Position numbers and translations under genes: made by a program
The notes under the pieces: generated by a model
Seen by the model: the letters and a program-made list of their open reading frames with translations, nothing else
Database searches by the model: none
What the model was told of the DNA's origin: nothing
Shown: in pieces, positions 52,204-59,926 of the stretch
How the letters are laid out: each line of letters begins with the position of its first letter
How positions within the stretch are numbered: the first letter of the stretch is position 1
Source: Botryobacter ruber
GTDB taxonomy: Bacteria; Bacteroidota; Bacteroidia; Cytophagales; Hymenobacteraceae
Direction: 5' to 3'
Assembly (NCBI RefSeq): GCF_003347595.2
Contig: NZ_QCZK02000016.1
Span: 27,722-91,721 of the forward strand
DNA: 64,000 nt

Positions 52204-53061
52204 GTGAAACCGACATATCTGACCGAACAAAGCATAGAGGAGTTTATCGCTCGCGCCCTGGCCGAAGACGTAGGCGACGGAGACCATTCTTCTTTGGCCT
52301 CTATTCCGGCCGATGCCCGGAACCAGGCACGCCTCCTGGTAAAAGACGAAGGCATACTGGCCGGCGTGGAACTGGCAGAATACATTTTCCGCCACGTAGA
52401 CCCCAACCTGCAGGTAGAAGTGCTGCTGCCTGACGGCGCAGCGGCAACCTACGGCGACGTGGCCTTAACCGTAAAAGGCAATGCCCAGTCTATCCTGACG
52501 GCCGAGCGGCTGGTGCTCAACTGCATGCAGCGCATGAGCGGCATCGCCACCTACACGCACAAACTCACCCAACTCATAGCAGGCACAAAAGCCAAAGTGC
52601 TGGATACCCGTAAAACCACCCCGAACTTCCGGATAATGGAGAAATGGGCCGTGCTGATCGGCGGCGGCGGGAACCACCGGTTCGGCCTTTTCGATATGAT
52701 CATCCTCAAGGACAACCATGTTGATTATGCCGGCGGCATCCGCGAGGCCATTACTGCTACACAACGTTACCTGCAGCAGAAAGGCAAAAACCTGCGCATA
52801 GAGGTGGAAACACGCAATCTCGATGAGGTACGTGAGGCTCTGGAGACAGGTGGCATTGACCGTATTATGCTCGACAACATGAAGCCGGAAATGATGCGGG
52901 AGGCGGTAGCGCTGATCGGCGGCCGCTACGAAACCGAAGCATCCGGCGGCATAACCGAAGCCACCATAGCCGAAGTTGCCCGTTGCGGCGTGGACTTTAT
53001 CTCGGTGGGCGCCCTTACCCATTCTATCAGAAGTTTAGACCTTAGCCTGAAAGCATATTAA
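52204..53061 (+). CDS. nadC: Nicotinate-nucleotide pyrophosphorylase (carboxylating), NadC
   Basis: 285 residues with GTG start (no upstream ATG). Converts quinolinate and PRPP to nicotinate mononucleotide in NAD synthesis. Family motifs: ALAEDVGDGDHSSLASIPAD, ERLVLNCMQRMSGIATYT, VLDTRKTTPNFRIMEKWAVL, GGGGNHRFGLFDMIILKDNH, RIMLDNMKPEMMREAV, EASGGITEATIAEVA and VDFISVGALTHSIRSLDLSL. All substrate-binding Arg, His and Lys residues appear present. NadA and NadB are not in the window. Short or absent leader. Confidence 0.95.
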   Translation: MKPTYLTEQSIEEFIARALAEDVGDGDHSSLASIPADARNQARLLVKDEGILAGVELAEYIFRHVDPNLQVEVLLPDGAAATYGDVALTVKGNAQSILTAERLVLNCMQRMSGIATYTHKLTQLIAGTKAKVLDTRKTTPNFRIMEKWAVLIGGGGNHRFGLFDMIILKDNHVDYAGGIREAITATQRYLQQKGKNLRIEVETRNLDEVREALETGGIDRIMLDNMKPEMMREAVALIGGRYETEASGGITEATIAEVARCGVDFISVGALTHSIRSLDLSLKAY

Positions 53062-53070
53062 ATTTTAAAG

Positions 53071-53078
53071 TACCTTTG
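53071..53078 (+). promoter_or_regulatory. Candidate -7 element before the YcxB-like gene
   Basis: TACCTTTG fits TAnnTTTG, ten bases after the nadC stop and about 100 bases before the next ATG. Confidence 0.4.
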
Positions 53079-53177
53079 CTGTTCCTAAGGCTGATTACTA
53101 GGCTTGCGTGCTGCAGCCCGGAGGTTGGGAAGAAGCGTTTGCGGAGAAAGTAATTTTTGATAGTAGTTTAATAGTTT

Positions 53178-53765
53178 ATGCAGCAACCAAATCAACGTGG
53201 TTTCCGGTCGCCACAGGGCTCATCCCCGCTGGCCATCCGCACAAAAAAATACCAGCTCGACAAAGAGATGTACACCAGCATCGCCCTGAAACAGGTGTGG
53301 CGAAAAGACTGGTGGTATGCGCTTATCCCGCTGGTACTGTTCCTGTTGCCGGCCATTTTCAGCTTCTCGTGGTGGTGGGTAGCGGCGGCAGTTGTTATTA
53401 CCATCCTGTTTATACTGGTACGCTCCGCCCAGGTGCTGGGGGTAACGCAGGTAGACCAGGGCAACCCGCTTTTTGAGCGCCTCACTTACGAGATAGACCA
53501 GAAGCAGATCCTCATGAAACGCAACGAGCGCGAAGGCGCCGCTTTGCCCTGGGACATGGTTAAGTCGGCCACTCCCAAAGACGATGCGTTTATGCTATGG
53601 CTGAAGGAGCCGGGCAGAGAGCAGCTGCCTGGCGGTTTTAAAGGCTGGCTGGCCCGCACGTTCCAGGTGCCTGTGTTTATTCACCTGCCTTACCGCATCT
53701 TCAACAGCCCCAACGACATTAAACTAATGGAATCGATGCTGCGCCGCAAGAACCTGCTTGCGTAG
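53178..53765 (+). CDS. YcxB-like membrane protein
   Basis: 195 residues: a cytoplasmic N-terminal tail with a pre-helix basic stretch (YQLDKEMYTSIALKQVWRKD), two membrane helices (about 52-69 and 72-90; YALIPLVLFLLPAIFSFSWW), and a C-terminal soluble part. ERLTYEIDQKQILMKRNERE then AALPWDMVKSATPKDDAFML is the YcxB-like pattern (strand-strand-IPW-helix). Ends VFIHLPYRIFNSPNDIKLME. Function unknown for the whole family. Confidence 0.68.
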   Translation: MQQPNQRGFRSPQGSSPLAIRTKKYQLDKEMYTSIALKQVWRKDWWYALIPLVLFLLPAIFSFSWWWVAAAVVITILFILVRSAQVLGVTQVDQGNPLFERLTYEIDQKQILMKRNEREGAALPWDMVKSATPKDDAFMLWLKEPGREQLPGGFKGWLARTFQVPVFIHLPYRIFNSPNDIKLMESMLRRKNLLA

Positions 53766-53865
53766 CTTTTTACCGTTACCTGATTTTTATCGTAGGATAA
53801 GCTGATAAAATGAGCTGCCAGAGAAGAAGTGACAGCTGTTTATAAATTTGATAACAAGAATAACA

Positions 53866-54168
53866 ATGAATAAGAACGTACTAGCAGTTTTTGCCGCTGT
53901 ATGCGGTTTAGCAATGGTTTCATGCGACACCCCGAAAGACCAGCGCCCAGGCGAAAAGGTGTCGGTTGATTTTGTGCAGCCAGGAACAAGAAACACGCAC
54001 AACATTGGCAATGTAAACGAAGTGCATGGCGCATCGCATGAGCAGGAAGTACTGCCTAACCACGACCCGGGCGCAAACGAAATGTTACACCAGGGCGACA
54101 GCATCAGAGAAGGAGCAGAAACGAACAAAGTTGAGGGTGCCGATCACCACGAAGCGGTAGAACACTAA
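53866..54168 (+). CDS. Small hydrophilic lipoprotein
   Basis: 100 residues from ATG at 53866. Lipoprotein signal LAVFAAVCGLAMVSC (Cys about residue 19), then a polar, acidic, His-rich mature part with GTRNTHNIGNVNEVHGASHE and a tail GADHHEAVEH. Low complexity, probably disordered, perhaps metal binding through its histidines. No family recognised. Strong terminator follows at 54191. Confidence 0.68.
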   Translation: MNKNVLAVFAAVCGLAMVSCDTPKDQRPGEKVSVDFVQPGTRNTHNIGNVNEVHGASHEQEVLPNHDPGANEMLHQGDSIREGAETNKVEGADHHEAVEH

Positions 54169-54190
54169 GTCCGTAACGCTATACGAAAGG

Positions 54191-54231
54191 AGCCTGTGGC
54201 CGCTGTACACCAGTTGCCGCAGGCTTTTTTT
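54191..54231 (+). terminator. Terminator after the small lipoprotein gene
   Basis: A 10-bp stem (AGCCTGTGGC 54191-54200 with 54216-54225, one G-U pair), 15-base loop, then six or seven T. Confidence 0.75.
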
Positions 54232-54255
54232 ATGCCCTAAGCCTGCTAAAATCTT

Positions 54256-54288
54256 TACTGCACCTGCCACCACAGCCTCTCCTGCTTA
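54256..54288 (-). repeat. WW30 dispersed repeat, copy 17
   Basis: CTGCACCTGCCACCACAGCC then TCTCCTGCT; a three-base shortening before CCTGCT. Minus-strand frame: RLWWQVQ then TAA. Confidence 0.68.
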
Positions 54289-54305
54289 TGCCCCATCATT
54301 TTATT

Positions 54306-54340
54306 ACCTGCAGCTGCCACCACTCCCTCTGCTCCCGCTA
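54306..54340 (-). repeat. WW30 dispersed repeat, copy 18
   Basis: CCTGCAGCTGCCACCACTCC then CTCTGCTCCCGC, 18 bases past copy 17 in the same orientation. Minus-strand frame: EQREWWQLQ. Confidence 0.6.
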
Positions 54341-54409
54341 AAACACTTCTTTGCAGCAGGATTGTCAGCTATCCTGGAAAGCAGCGGTAGTTTGTCCGGA
54401 ATTTAAGTT

Positions 54410-54417
54410 TATATTTG
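54410..54417 (+). promoter_or_regulatory. Candidate -7 element of the methyltransferase gene
   Basis: TATATTTG fits TAnnTTTG, 22 bases before the ATG at 54439. Confidence 0.5.
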
Positions 54418-54438
54418 CAACTTAATTGCTTTTAGACA

Positions 54439-55185
54439 ATGCACGGCACCGGCACACAACAGGAAGAATGGTTTAGTACGTGGTTCGACTCGCCCTATTA
54501 CCACATCCTTTACAGCAACCGCGACGAGCAGGATGCACAGCATTTTATCGATAACCTGCTGACCTACCTGCACCCAAAGCCTACCGAAAAGATTCTCGAC
54601 CTGGCCTGCGGCAAAGGCCGCCACGCCCTGTACCTGAACCAGAAAGGCTACGATGTAACAGGTGTCGATCTTTCGGCAGAAAGCATCCGGTTTGCCAAAC
54701 AGTTCGAAAACGAGCGGCTGCATTTCGAGGAGCACGACATGCGCGAAGAATACCGTCCCGAAACCTTCGACTTTATCCTGAACCTTTTTACCAGCTTTGG
54801 CTACTTCGATACCGAAACGGAAAACGTGGTGGCCCTTCTGGCTACGGCCAACTCACTCAAACATGGCGGCAAGCTGGTGATCGACTTCATGAACACCGAA
54901 CGCACCATCTCGAACCTGGTGGCGCACGAAGAGAAGCAGGTACAGGGCATCACGTTCCACATCGACCGGGGCGTTGAGCATGACTTTATCGTGAAAAAGA
55001 TTTCGTTTACAGACCAGGGGCAGGAGTTTTATTTTGAAGAGCGGGTGAGGGCCCTGCGCGAAGAAGACTTTATGGAATACTTTGGCATGGCACACCTGCG
55101 GCTCGTGGATGTATTCGGCGATTACCAGCTCAACCCTTACAACGCCGGACAAAGCGAGCGGATGATCTTTGTGCTGAAAAAATAA
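54439..55185 (+). CDS. Class I SAM-dependent methyltransferase
   Basis: 248 residues. N-terminal WFSTWFDSPYYHILYSNRDE, AdoMet motif I EKILDLACGKGRHALYLNQK, acidic residue after strand 2 in VTGVDLSAESIRFA, EEHDMREEYRPETFDFILNL and FTSFGYFDTETENVVAL (motif IV region). The Methyltransf_25-type fold is complete; a C-terminal beta-rich extension has FYFEERVRALREEDFMEYFG. Substrate unknown. 14 bases before the ZIP transporter gene, so probably one operon. Confidence 0.85.
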   Translation: MHGTGTQQEEWFSTWFDSPYYHILYSNRDEQDAQHFIDNLLTYLHPKPTEKILDLACGKGRHALYLNQKGYDVTGVDLSAESIRFAKQFENERLHFEEHDMREEYRPETFDFILNLFTSFGYFDTETENVVALLATANSLKHGGKLVIDFMNTERTISNLVAHEEKQVQGITFHIDRGVEHDFIVKKISFTDQGQEFYFEERVRALREEDFMEYFGMAHLRLVDVFGDYQLNPYNAGQSERMIFVLKK

Positions 55186-55199
55186 AAACGCAAGCTCAC

Positions 55200-55949
55200 A
55201 TGATAGTTGCCATATTTGTCCTGTTTTTTACGGTGGTGTTTTCCAGCTTCCTGGTAAAAGCCTTTCCGCCCGACAACCGGCGGTGGCTGAAGATGGCGCT
55301 GGCCTTTAGCGGTTCTTACCTCTTTACCATCACCATTATCCACCTGCTGCCCGATGTGCTCCTGGCCAATGCCAACCCGCATGCCGTGGGCTACTGGGTA
55401 CTGGCCGGTTTCTTCCTGCAGCTGGTGCTGGAGCTGTTTTCGCATGGCGTGGAGCATGGCCACATGCACGTGCACGACCACGGGCACATCAGTTCAATGC
55501 CGTACCTGTTGCTGGGTTCCCTGTTCATCCACTCTTTCCTGGAGGGCAGTATCCTGGTAGAAAGCGGGAACCACCATACCGGCCACATCCATGAGCGGAG
55601 CAGCTTTTATACCGTACTGCTGGGCGTGGCCATACACCACGTGCCTGCAGCCTTTGCGCTTATGTCGGTGCTGCTGTCGCGGCTGGGCAGCTTTAAAAAG
55701 GCCTTTTCCTGGCTGATGATTTTTGCCATTGGCGCGCCGCTGGGCATCATCTTCAGCAATACCCTGCTGGCCGAACAAGCCGGCGAAGGCATGGTTTACA
55801 CCGCCCTGACCGGTATTGTAGCGGGTAATTTCCTGCATATTTCCACTACCATCCTCTTCGAAACAAGCCCCGACCATTACTTCAACCGGAACAAACTGAT
55901 TGCCACGCTGCTGGGGCTCCTGCTGGCGCTGCTGACTGATTTTTTATAG
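55200..55949 (+). CDS. ZIP-family metal transporter
   Basis: 249 residues with about eight membrane helices. Starts FVLFFTVVFSSFLVKAFPPD. The conserved fourth-fifth helix metal site is in SLFIHSFLEGSILVESG and VAIHHVPAAFALMSVLLSRL (HS..EG and HH.P patterns, binuclear metal centre). A His-rich loop (HGVEHGHMHVHDHGHIS) lies between helices 3 and 4. Probably imports zinc, iron or manganese across the inner membrane. Co-transcribed with the methyltransferase gene. Followed by a WW30 copy 20 bases after its stop. Confidence 0.87.
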   Translation: MIVAIFVLFFTVVFSSFLVKAFPPDNRRWLKMALAFSGSYLFTITIIHLLPDVLLANANPHAVGYWVLAGFFLQLVLELFSHGVEHGHMHVHDHGHISSMPYLLLGSLFIHSFLEGSILVESGNHHTGHIHERSSFYTVLLGVAIHHVPAAFALMSVLLSRLGSFKKAFSWLMIFAIGAPLGIIFSNTLLAEQAGEGMVYTALTGIVAGNFLHISTTILFETSPDHYFNRNKLIATLLGLLLALLTDFL

Positions 55950-55968
55950 CGGCAAAAAATTGCTTAAA

Positions 55969-56004
55969 TTCTGCTGCAGCTGCCACCACAGCCGCTGCTG
56001 CTCA
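55969..56004 (-). repeat. WW30 dispersed repeat, copy 19
   Basis: CTGCTGCAGCTGCCACCACA then GCCGCTGCTGCTC, 20 bases after the ZIP stop. Minus-strand frame: EQQRLWWQLQQN. Confidence 0.72.
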
Positions 56005-56085
56005 TTTTTTTGCGAAACAGCTGAAGCAGGGGTAGATATTGCGTGAAAGGGAGAGCAGCAGGTGAGGCCGGTATAAAAAAGTAAA

Positions 56086-56105
56086 GCCGGAGATACTTCT
56101 CCGGC
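56086..56105. terminator. Weak bidirectional hairpin
   Basis: An 8-bp perfect stem with loop TACT, flanked by TAAA and CTTA. U tracts are poor, so terminator function is uncertain. Confidence 0.4.
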
Positions 56106-56332
56106 CTTAAAACCTTAAACAAACAACATGAATCATGAGGTGCTGTTACGCGCCTTACGCTTCTATAGTGGAAATGCAAAAAAACGCATTTTGATTCCAT
56201 CCCCCTGAAAAAAACTTTGGACCCGGTACTGCGGCAACTACCGGAGACAGAAACCGGAACAGCTGAAAAAGGAGAGGCAAGCAGGTACAGCCACCTTGTG
56301 CAGGCGCTGTCAGTTATTGCTTAAACGAAACC

Positions 56333-56713
56333 TTAAATGATGGTAGAAAGCAGGGTGGCGGCCAGTGCCTTAACGGCAAGCACAAGTGTATCGGCCTGTG
56401 GTGCGATATCTCTTTCCTCCTCGTTGTTGCCGTCGGCGGAGACAAGGTCTTTGAAAAAGGAAATCGGTCTTTCCAGTGCATCGGCATCAAACACCGACTT
56501 TTTCTGCCGGGGCTTAGCCGCCTCTTTAGCGGCTACTACAGCAGTTGTTTTGTCAGAAGACTTGCACGTTGTACCTGGTGTAGCAGAGGCGGTACAGGCA
56601 GAAGAAACGCGGCAATCTTTATGCATGGACACAATAGGAACCGATGTTGCCAGAACCAGCAACAAAGCTACTACAGGTAGTGCTATTCGGTATGGATGCC
56701 ACAGTTTTGCCAT
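56333..56713 (-). CDS. Hypothetical protein with N-terminal membrane anchor
   Basis: 126 residues from ATG at 56713 (MAKLWHPYR). One hydrophobic segment at about 10-28 (IALPVVALLLVLATSVPIVS) is a signal or anchor. The mature part has three Cys (CRVSSACTASATPGTTC) in a low-complexity Ser/Thr stretch, a basic patch (KEAAKPRQKKS) and a C-terminal amphipathic helix (LVLAVKALAATLLSTI). No family recognised. Confidence 0.55.
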   Translation of the reverse strand: MAKLWHPYRIALPVVALLLVLATSVPIVSMHKDCRVSSACTASATPGTTCKSSDKTTAVVAAKEAAKPRQKKSVFDADALERPISFFKDLVSADGNNEEERDIAPQADTLVLAVKALAATLLSTII

Positions 56714-56843
56714 GTACAAAAATACGTAATAATTTAAAGATAGCAAGCTGAAATTACAGAGAATTTAGAGAACAGCTGTTTTTTAACTGCCAAAAGCTGT
56801 TTCTATCATGCAAGCATTGCTGTTGAAGTTACATACCTGAAAA

Positions 56844-57296
56844 TCAGGGATTAGGTTTTGCTGCCCGAACAACTTTTACCTTTACGGGCGCTATGCCTGC
56901 CTGGGTATAATCGAGCTTTTTTGCCGCTGCTTCCGACAAGTCTACAATCCGGCCTTTTACAAAAGGACCACGGTCGGTAATTTTCACCTTCACGGTCTTT
57001 TTGGTGTTCAGGTTGGTTACTTTCACTTTCGTTCCGAAGGGGAGCGTACGGTGCGCGGCCGTCATTTTATTGCGCCGGTACGGTTCTCCGTTTGCCATTT
57101 TCCGGCCCTGCAGTTTCCTGCTGTAATATGAAGCTTTGCCCTCTTCGGTATAACCGCGCTGCCCGAACTGTGGCGAGGTGCTGGTGCAGGAGGCAAGGCT
57201 GGCAAGCAGGAAACAAATAACAGCGGCATTTACAGCAAAAAGCAGGCGCCGCTTTGCCTTGGCTGCGGAGGCTGGTACGGTTGTAATCATAAGCAT
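56844..57296 (-). CDS. rlpA: RlpA-family septal ring lipoprotein
   Basis: 150 residues. A hydrophobic signal near residues 18-36 with lipobox LASC, then a double-psi beta-barrel domain: GKASYYSRKLQGRKMANGEP, MTAAHRTLPFGTKVKVTNLN, TVKVKITDRGPFVKGRIVDL and SEAAAKKLDYTQAG. The catalytic-type Asp in TDRGPF and His in AAHRTLPFG are present, so it may be a lytic transglycosylase like Pseudomonas RlpA. No SPOR domain follows, so it differs from the E. coli form. Periplasmic, acting on denuded glycans. Confidence 0.88.
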   Translation of the reverse strand: MLMITTVPASAAKAKRRLLFAVNAAVICFLLASLASCTSTSPQFGQRGYTEEGKASYYSRKLQGRKMANGEPYRRNKMTAAHRTLPFGTKVKVTNLNTKKTVKVKITDRGPFVKGRIVDLSEAAAKKLDYTQAGIAPVKVKVVRAAKPNP

Positions 57297-57382
57297 AAAT
57301 GTTCTGCTGCTTAAACGTTGCTTTTACTTCTTGTATTGCCTTTCCAACCGAAACGAAACAACAGCCGGAGCTGCTGTGCTTA

Positions 57383-58120
57383 CTACTGCTTTAGTTCATA
57401 GTTATACACCTCCATGGCCTGCGTGAGCTTATCCTTCTGGAAGAGCTGAATTACAAACGGAAGCGCAATCAGGCCTGCACCGGCATATACGGTGGGCGAT
57501 ACACCCGGAAACCCGTTTGGAGTAGAACGCGCATCATTTCCTGTATGAAGAATGCCATACGTAAGCACGCCTGCCCCTACAATAGACATGCCTGTATAAA
57601 TAAGCTTGTTGCGTTTGTGCCTTTTCAGCAGCGTCATCGACGAAGGGCTATCGGCCAAAGCCTGCTCCAGGTTATTCAGCGTAAGCTCATAAAGCGGCCC
57701 GTTGTCTTTTGAAAAGTAGTAGATGCGGCGGCGATTGTTAAAGGGCATGCCATAGCCATACCCATAGCCATACGGGCTGTAGTTGTATTCTGTGCGCATC
57801 GAGTAGAACTTTGAAATGCGCGGCCCTTCCAGTATACGTTTCGCAAAGGCATCTTTGTGACCACCGTAGGATATGCGCGTAAAATACCCCTCCTGGTTCT
57901 GGTAAGTATTTACCATTTCAATAGGATACTTCAGCGAGTCGTCGAGCAGGAAATGGTTTGATTTAAAGATTGGCGACTTATACTGCACCTTATCTGCATA
58001 AATGGCCTCTCCGCTCCGCAGTATGATAAAATCAGGCCGCGATTTACGCGGAACGTTTTGGGCGCCAGCCTCCGCTGCCATCAATAAAATTAAAAGGAAG
58101 AAAACTGTTATTCGTTTCAT
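57383..58120 (-). CDS. Secreted hypothetical protein with C-terminal membrane segments
   Basis: 245 residues: signal peptide 1-20 (FFLLILLMAAEAGAQ), a beta-rich part with FIILRSGEAIYADKVQYKSP, a Tyr/Gly-rich stretch (YNYSPYGYGYGYGMPF), a helical part (YELTLNNLEQALADSPSSMT), and hydrophobic segments near 175-195 and 210-232. Family not recognised. The early FxxxxSGExIyadkVxyxxP pattern is common in Bacteroidota envelope proteins of unknown role. Confidence 0.65.
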   Translation of the reverse strand: MKRITVFFLLILLMAAEAGAQNVPRKSRPDFIILRSGEAIYADKVQYKSPIFKSNHFLLDDSLKYPIEMVNTYQNQEGYFTRISYGGHKDAFAKRILEGPRISKFYSMRTEYNYSPYGYGYGYGMPFNNRRRIYYFSKDNGPLYELTLNNLEQALADSPSSMTLLKRHKRNKLIYTGMSIVGAGVLTYGILHTGNDARSTPNGFPGVSPTVYAGAGLIALPFVIQLFQKDKLTQAMEVYNYELKQ

Positions 58121-58152
58121 GAAACTTTGTTTGCTGTTTTTCTTTGTAATGT

Positions 58153-58464
58153 TTAGTTAAAGAGCAGGAAAAGCATGATCACCATGCCTCCCAAGGCCAG
58201 GTATACCCACTGCATCAGCTGCTTCCGGTATTTACCCGGCACTACACTGCTTATCACCATTACGGCCACCAAAAGGCACAAAATATATAAAAGTATAAAC
58301 GTAACGGCTTTAACCCAGTTCGGCACCACTGTATTCTCCGGTTGCAGCTGGTCCTGCTGCCCCATACCCGACAGCAGAAGCTTAAGCCCGTTATACACCA
58401 CAACCTCAAAAACTAAAAAGTAAAAGAGCCCATACAGGCGGCCTTGCTTTTCCGGAGTGTTCAT
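58153..58464 (-). CDS. Small three-helix membrane protein
   Basis: 103 residues with hydrophobic segments at about 10-30 (YGLFYFLVFEVVVYNGLKLL), 50-73 (VKAVTFILLYILCLLVAVMV) and 83-101. No motif or family recognised. It runs in the same direction as the next gene to the left (58120), 32 bases away, so probably co-transcribed. Confidence 0.65.
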   Translation of the reverse strand: MNTPEKQGRLYGLFYFLVFEVVVYNGLKLLLSGMGQQDQLQPENTVVPNWVKAVTFILLYILCLLVAVMVISSVVPGKYRKQLMQWVYLALGGMVIMLFLLFN

Positions 58465-58968
58465 CTATCGGTGGCTTTTGGAGCAGTAAATTTCTTTTGC
58501 AGGTGCTGTTGCGGAAGTAACCTGGTACTCCCACCAGTGAGGCTACAACTGCCTGCATGGGCAATACCTTTATTCCGGCAGCACATTAATCCGTGCTTTT
58601 GCAATGCAGGATCATCCTGGCTGCAAGCATACCCACTCCTGTTAGCATTACTATACTATGCAAATTCCATTCCTAATATGCCTCACCACTCATTTTATAT
58701 TAAAGAAGACTGCAGGAGAAGCCTCTGCCTTCGCGTAAAATTACCTTGGTTTTCTGCTAACGGCGGAGGCTTTTTTTTATTATCTGGAGGCATATGGCTG
58801 CTGCACAATTTGAAAAATTATATTCCCGGCATTTTGTTTCCCATACGGCCATAAATGCTAAAAAGGCGATAATATTGTTAATTTCAGAAGAATCTAATTG
58901 GAATAGGGCAAGAAACTGTAACATAAAACAGCTGAAACAGCGTTAGAATACTAGTAATAAGATGGTAT
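58465..58968. other. Long intergenic region with an isolated terminator-like stem
   Basis: 504 bases between divergent genes. A hairpin AAGCCTCTGCC (58719-58729) with 58763-58772, one G-U pair and a 33-base loop, is followed by eight T at 58771-58778 without an obvious gene before it. It could end a small RNA; no promoter is clear. Confidence 0.35.
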
Positions 58969-59193
58969 ATGAAGTATTTAAGAAATATAGGATTAGAATA
59001 TTACAAAATGGGCAGAAAAAAGCTGCGCAAGATTTTTAGTACCTGTTACGAAAATCTTACAACGCTGATTTACTACCATGATAACAATAACAGGTATCTT
59101 CTGGTAATTGCAAAAGAGGACGATCCGCCTCTGATACTGGAAAAGAAGATAACCCGTGAACAAGCATTCAGGTTAATGAACACCCGGATCTGA
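58969..59193 (+). CDS. Small basic hypothetical protein
   Basis: 74 residues, basic N-terminus (KYLRNIGLEYYKMGRKKLRK), a cysteine, then two strands (NLTTLIYYHDNNNRYLLVIA) and a terminal helix (REQAFRLMNTRI). Family not recognised. Its stop lies in the loop of its own terminator (59181-59214), which supports it as a real transcription unit. Confidence 0.55.
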   Translation: MKYLRNIGLEYYKMGRKKLRKIFSTCYENLTTLIYYHDNNNRYLLVIAKEDDPPLILEKKITREQAFRLMNTRI

Positions 59194-59214
59194 TCAGGTC
59201 CGGGTGCTTTTTTT
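59181..59214 (+). terminator. Terminator overlapping the end of the 74-residue gene
   Basis: A 10-bp stem CACCCGGATC (59181-59190) with 59197-59206, loop TGATCA that includes the TGA stop, then C and seven T. Confidence 0.82.
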
Positions 59215-59317
59215 GAGATGTCCCCAGTTTGCCAGCTGCTATTGCACATACCCCTTATGTTGTTCACTGGTAGTAACGCCTGTTCTACCCACACCGGATG
59301 CTCCCGTATAGAGGCTT

Positions 59318-59497
59318 ATGAAAAAATGGAATAAGTACTACAAAATAGCTTTTGCTGGTGTTCTTGTTAACCTGCTGCTCCAGGTTGTCCTTTCGTTTGC
59401 CGTAGACCCCTACCTGGCTGCCGTGTTCACTCCATTTTACCCGGTTTGGTTTATTCTGCTGGTAGTGGGCTGGCGCAAAGAACATCCCCGCCGCTGA
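59318..59497 (+). CDS. Two-helix small membrane protein (59 residues)
   Basis: ATG at 59318 to TGA at 59495-59497. It starts MKKWNKYYK, then helix 1 IAFAGVLVNLLLQVVLSFAV, a loop DPYLAAVFTPFYP, helix 2 VWFILLVVGW, and a basic end RKEHPRR. Positive residues at both ends place N and C termini inside. Short membrane proteins of this kind are often missed. Family not recognised; the conserved-looking DPY..FTPFYP loop may help a search. A TGATG overlap leads into a frame containing WW30. Confidence 0.6.
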   Translation: MKKWNKYYKIAFAGVLVNLLLQVVLSFAVDPYLAAVFTPFYPVWFILLVVGWRKEHPRR

Positions 59498-59526
59498 TGC
59501 TCGCGCTGCCATCTGCCACAGTTTGT

Positions 59527-59562
59527 GAGGAGCAGCGACTGTGGAGGCTGGTGCAGCAGAAA
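59527..59562 (+). repeat. WW30 dispersed repeat, copy 20
   Basis: GAGGAGCAGCGACTGTGG then AGGCTGGTGCAGCAG, 30 bases after the 59-residue gene. Frame: EEQRLWRLVQQK, open from an ATG that overlaps the preceding TGA to a stop near 59622. Confidence 0.65.
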
Positions 59563-59667
59563 AAAAACAACAGAACGATCGTTAGAAATGAGCAGGAATT
59601 TAAACGGAAAGGCACTTTTTAGGTAGCGGTTGTGGTTTTAATACAGAATCCAAAGCAAAGCACCTCT

Positions 59668-59925
59668 ATGGCTGACAAAAATATTATGACCGACGAAAAC
59701 CATGTGGAACACATGTTTCTGCATGTAGAGAGCAAAGATGCCATTTGCGCCCTGAACATTGCAGGTCATCCGTACCGTTTGCGGGAACTGATCTATATGA
59801 TGATCGAGAACGGATGCCGTGTAATGAAGATAAACGCAGACCGGTATAACACCTTCTCTTTTGATAAAGAAACCGTTGAGGTGTACGATTTTCTTACCTC
59901 TATTATTAAAGCCCGCTTTATTTAA
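59668..59925 (+). CDS. Small hypothetical alpha/beta protein
   Basis: 85 residues from ATG at 59668 (MADKNIMTDENHVEHMF). Pattern: strand HMFLHVESKDAICALNIAG, helix YRLRELIYMMIENGC, strand RVMKINADRYNTFSF, helix VYDFLTSIIKA. Cytoplasmic, acidic, no family recognised. Ends just before the 28-bp inverted repeat that separates it from the convergent Hsp20-like gene. Confidence 0.6.
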   Translation: MADKNIMTDENHVEHMFLHVESKDAICALNIAGHPYRLRELIYMMIENGCRVMKINADRYNTFSFDKETVEVYDFLTSIIKARFI

Positions 59926-59926
59926 G

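Larger units (their letters stand above)
55950..56332. other. Intergenic region with WW30 copy and hairpin
   Basis: 383 bases between convergent genes: WW30 copy 19 at 55969-56004 and a short GCCGGAGA/TCTCCGGC hairpin at 56086-56105. A 26-codon frame from 56128 has no support as a gene. Confidence 0.5.

Noticed and set aside
52141..52204. NAD-related riboswitch before nadC
   Set aside because: Only four bases separate the -7 box from the start codon and a terminator of the previous gene fills the rest, leaving no room for an aptamer.
56128..56208. 26-codon frame beginning MNHEVLLRALRF
   Set aside because: Too short, no ribosome site and no features beyond chance.
58444..58854. 136-codon frame on the plus strand
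   Set aside because: Overlaps the start of the real three-helix membrane protein, is Cys/Trp-rich without pattern, and runs through a terminator stem.
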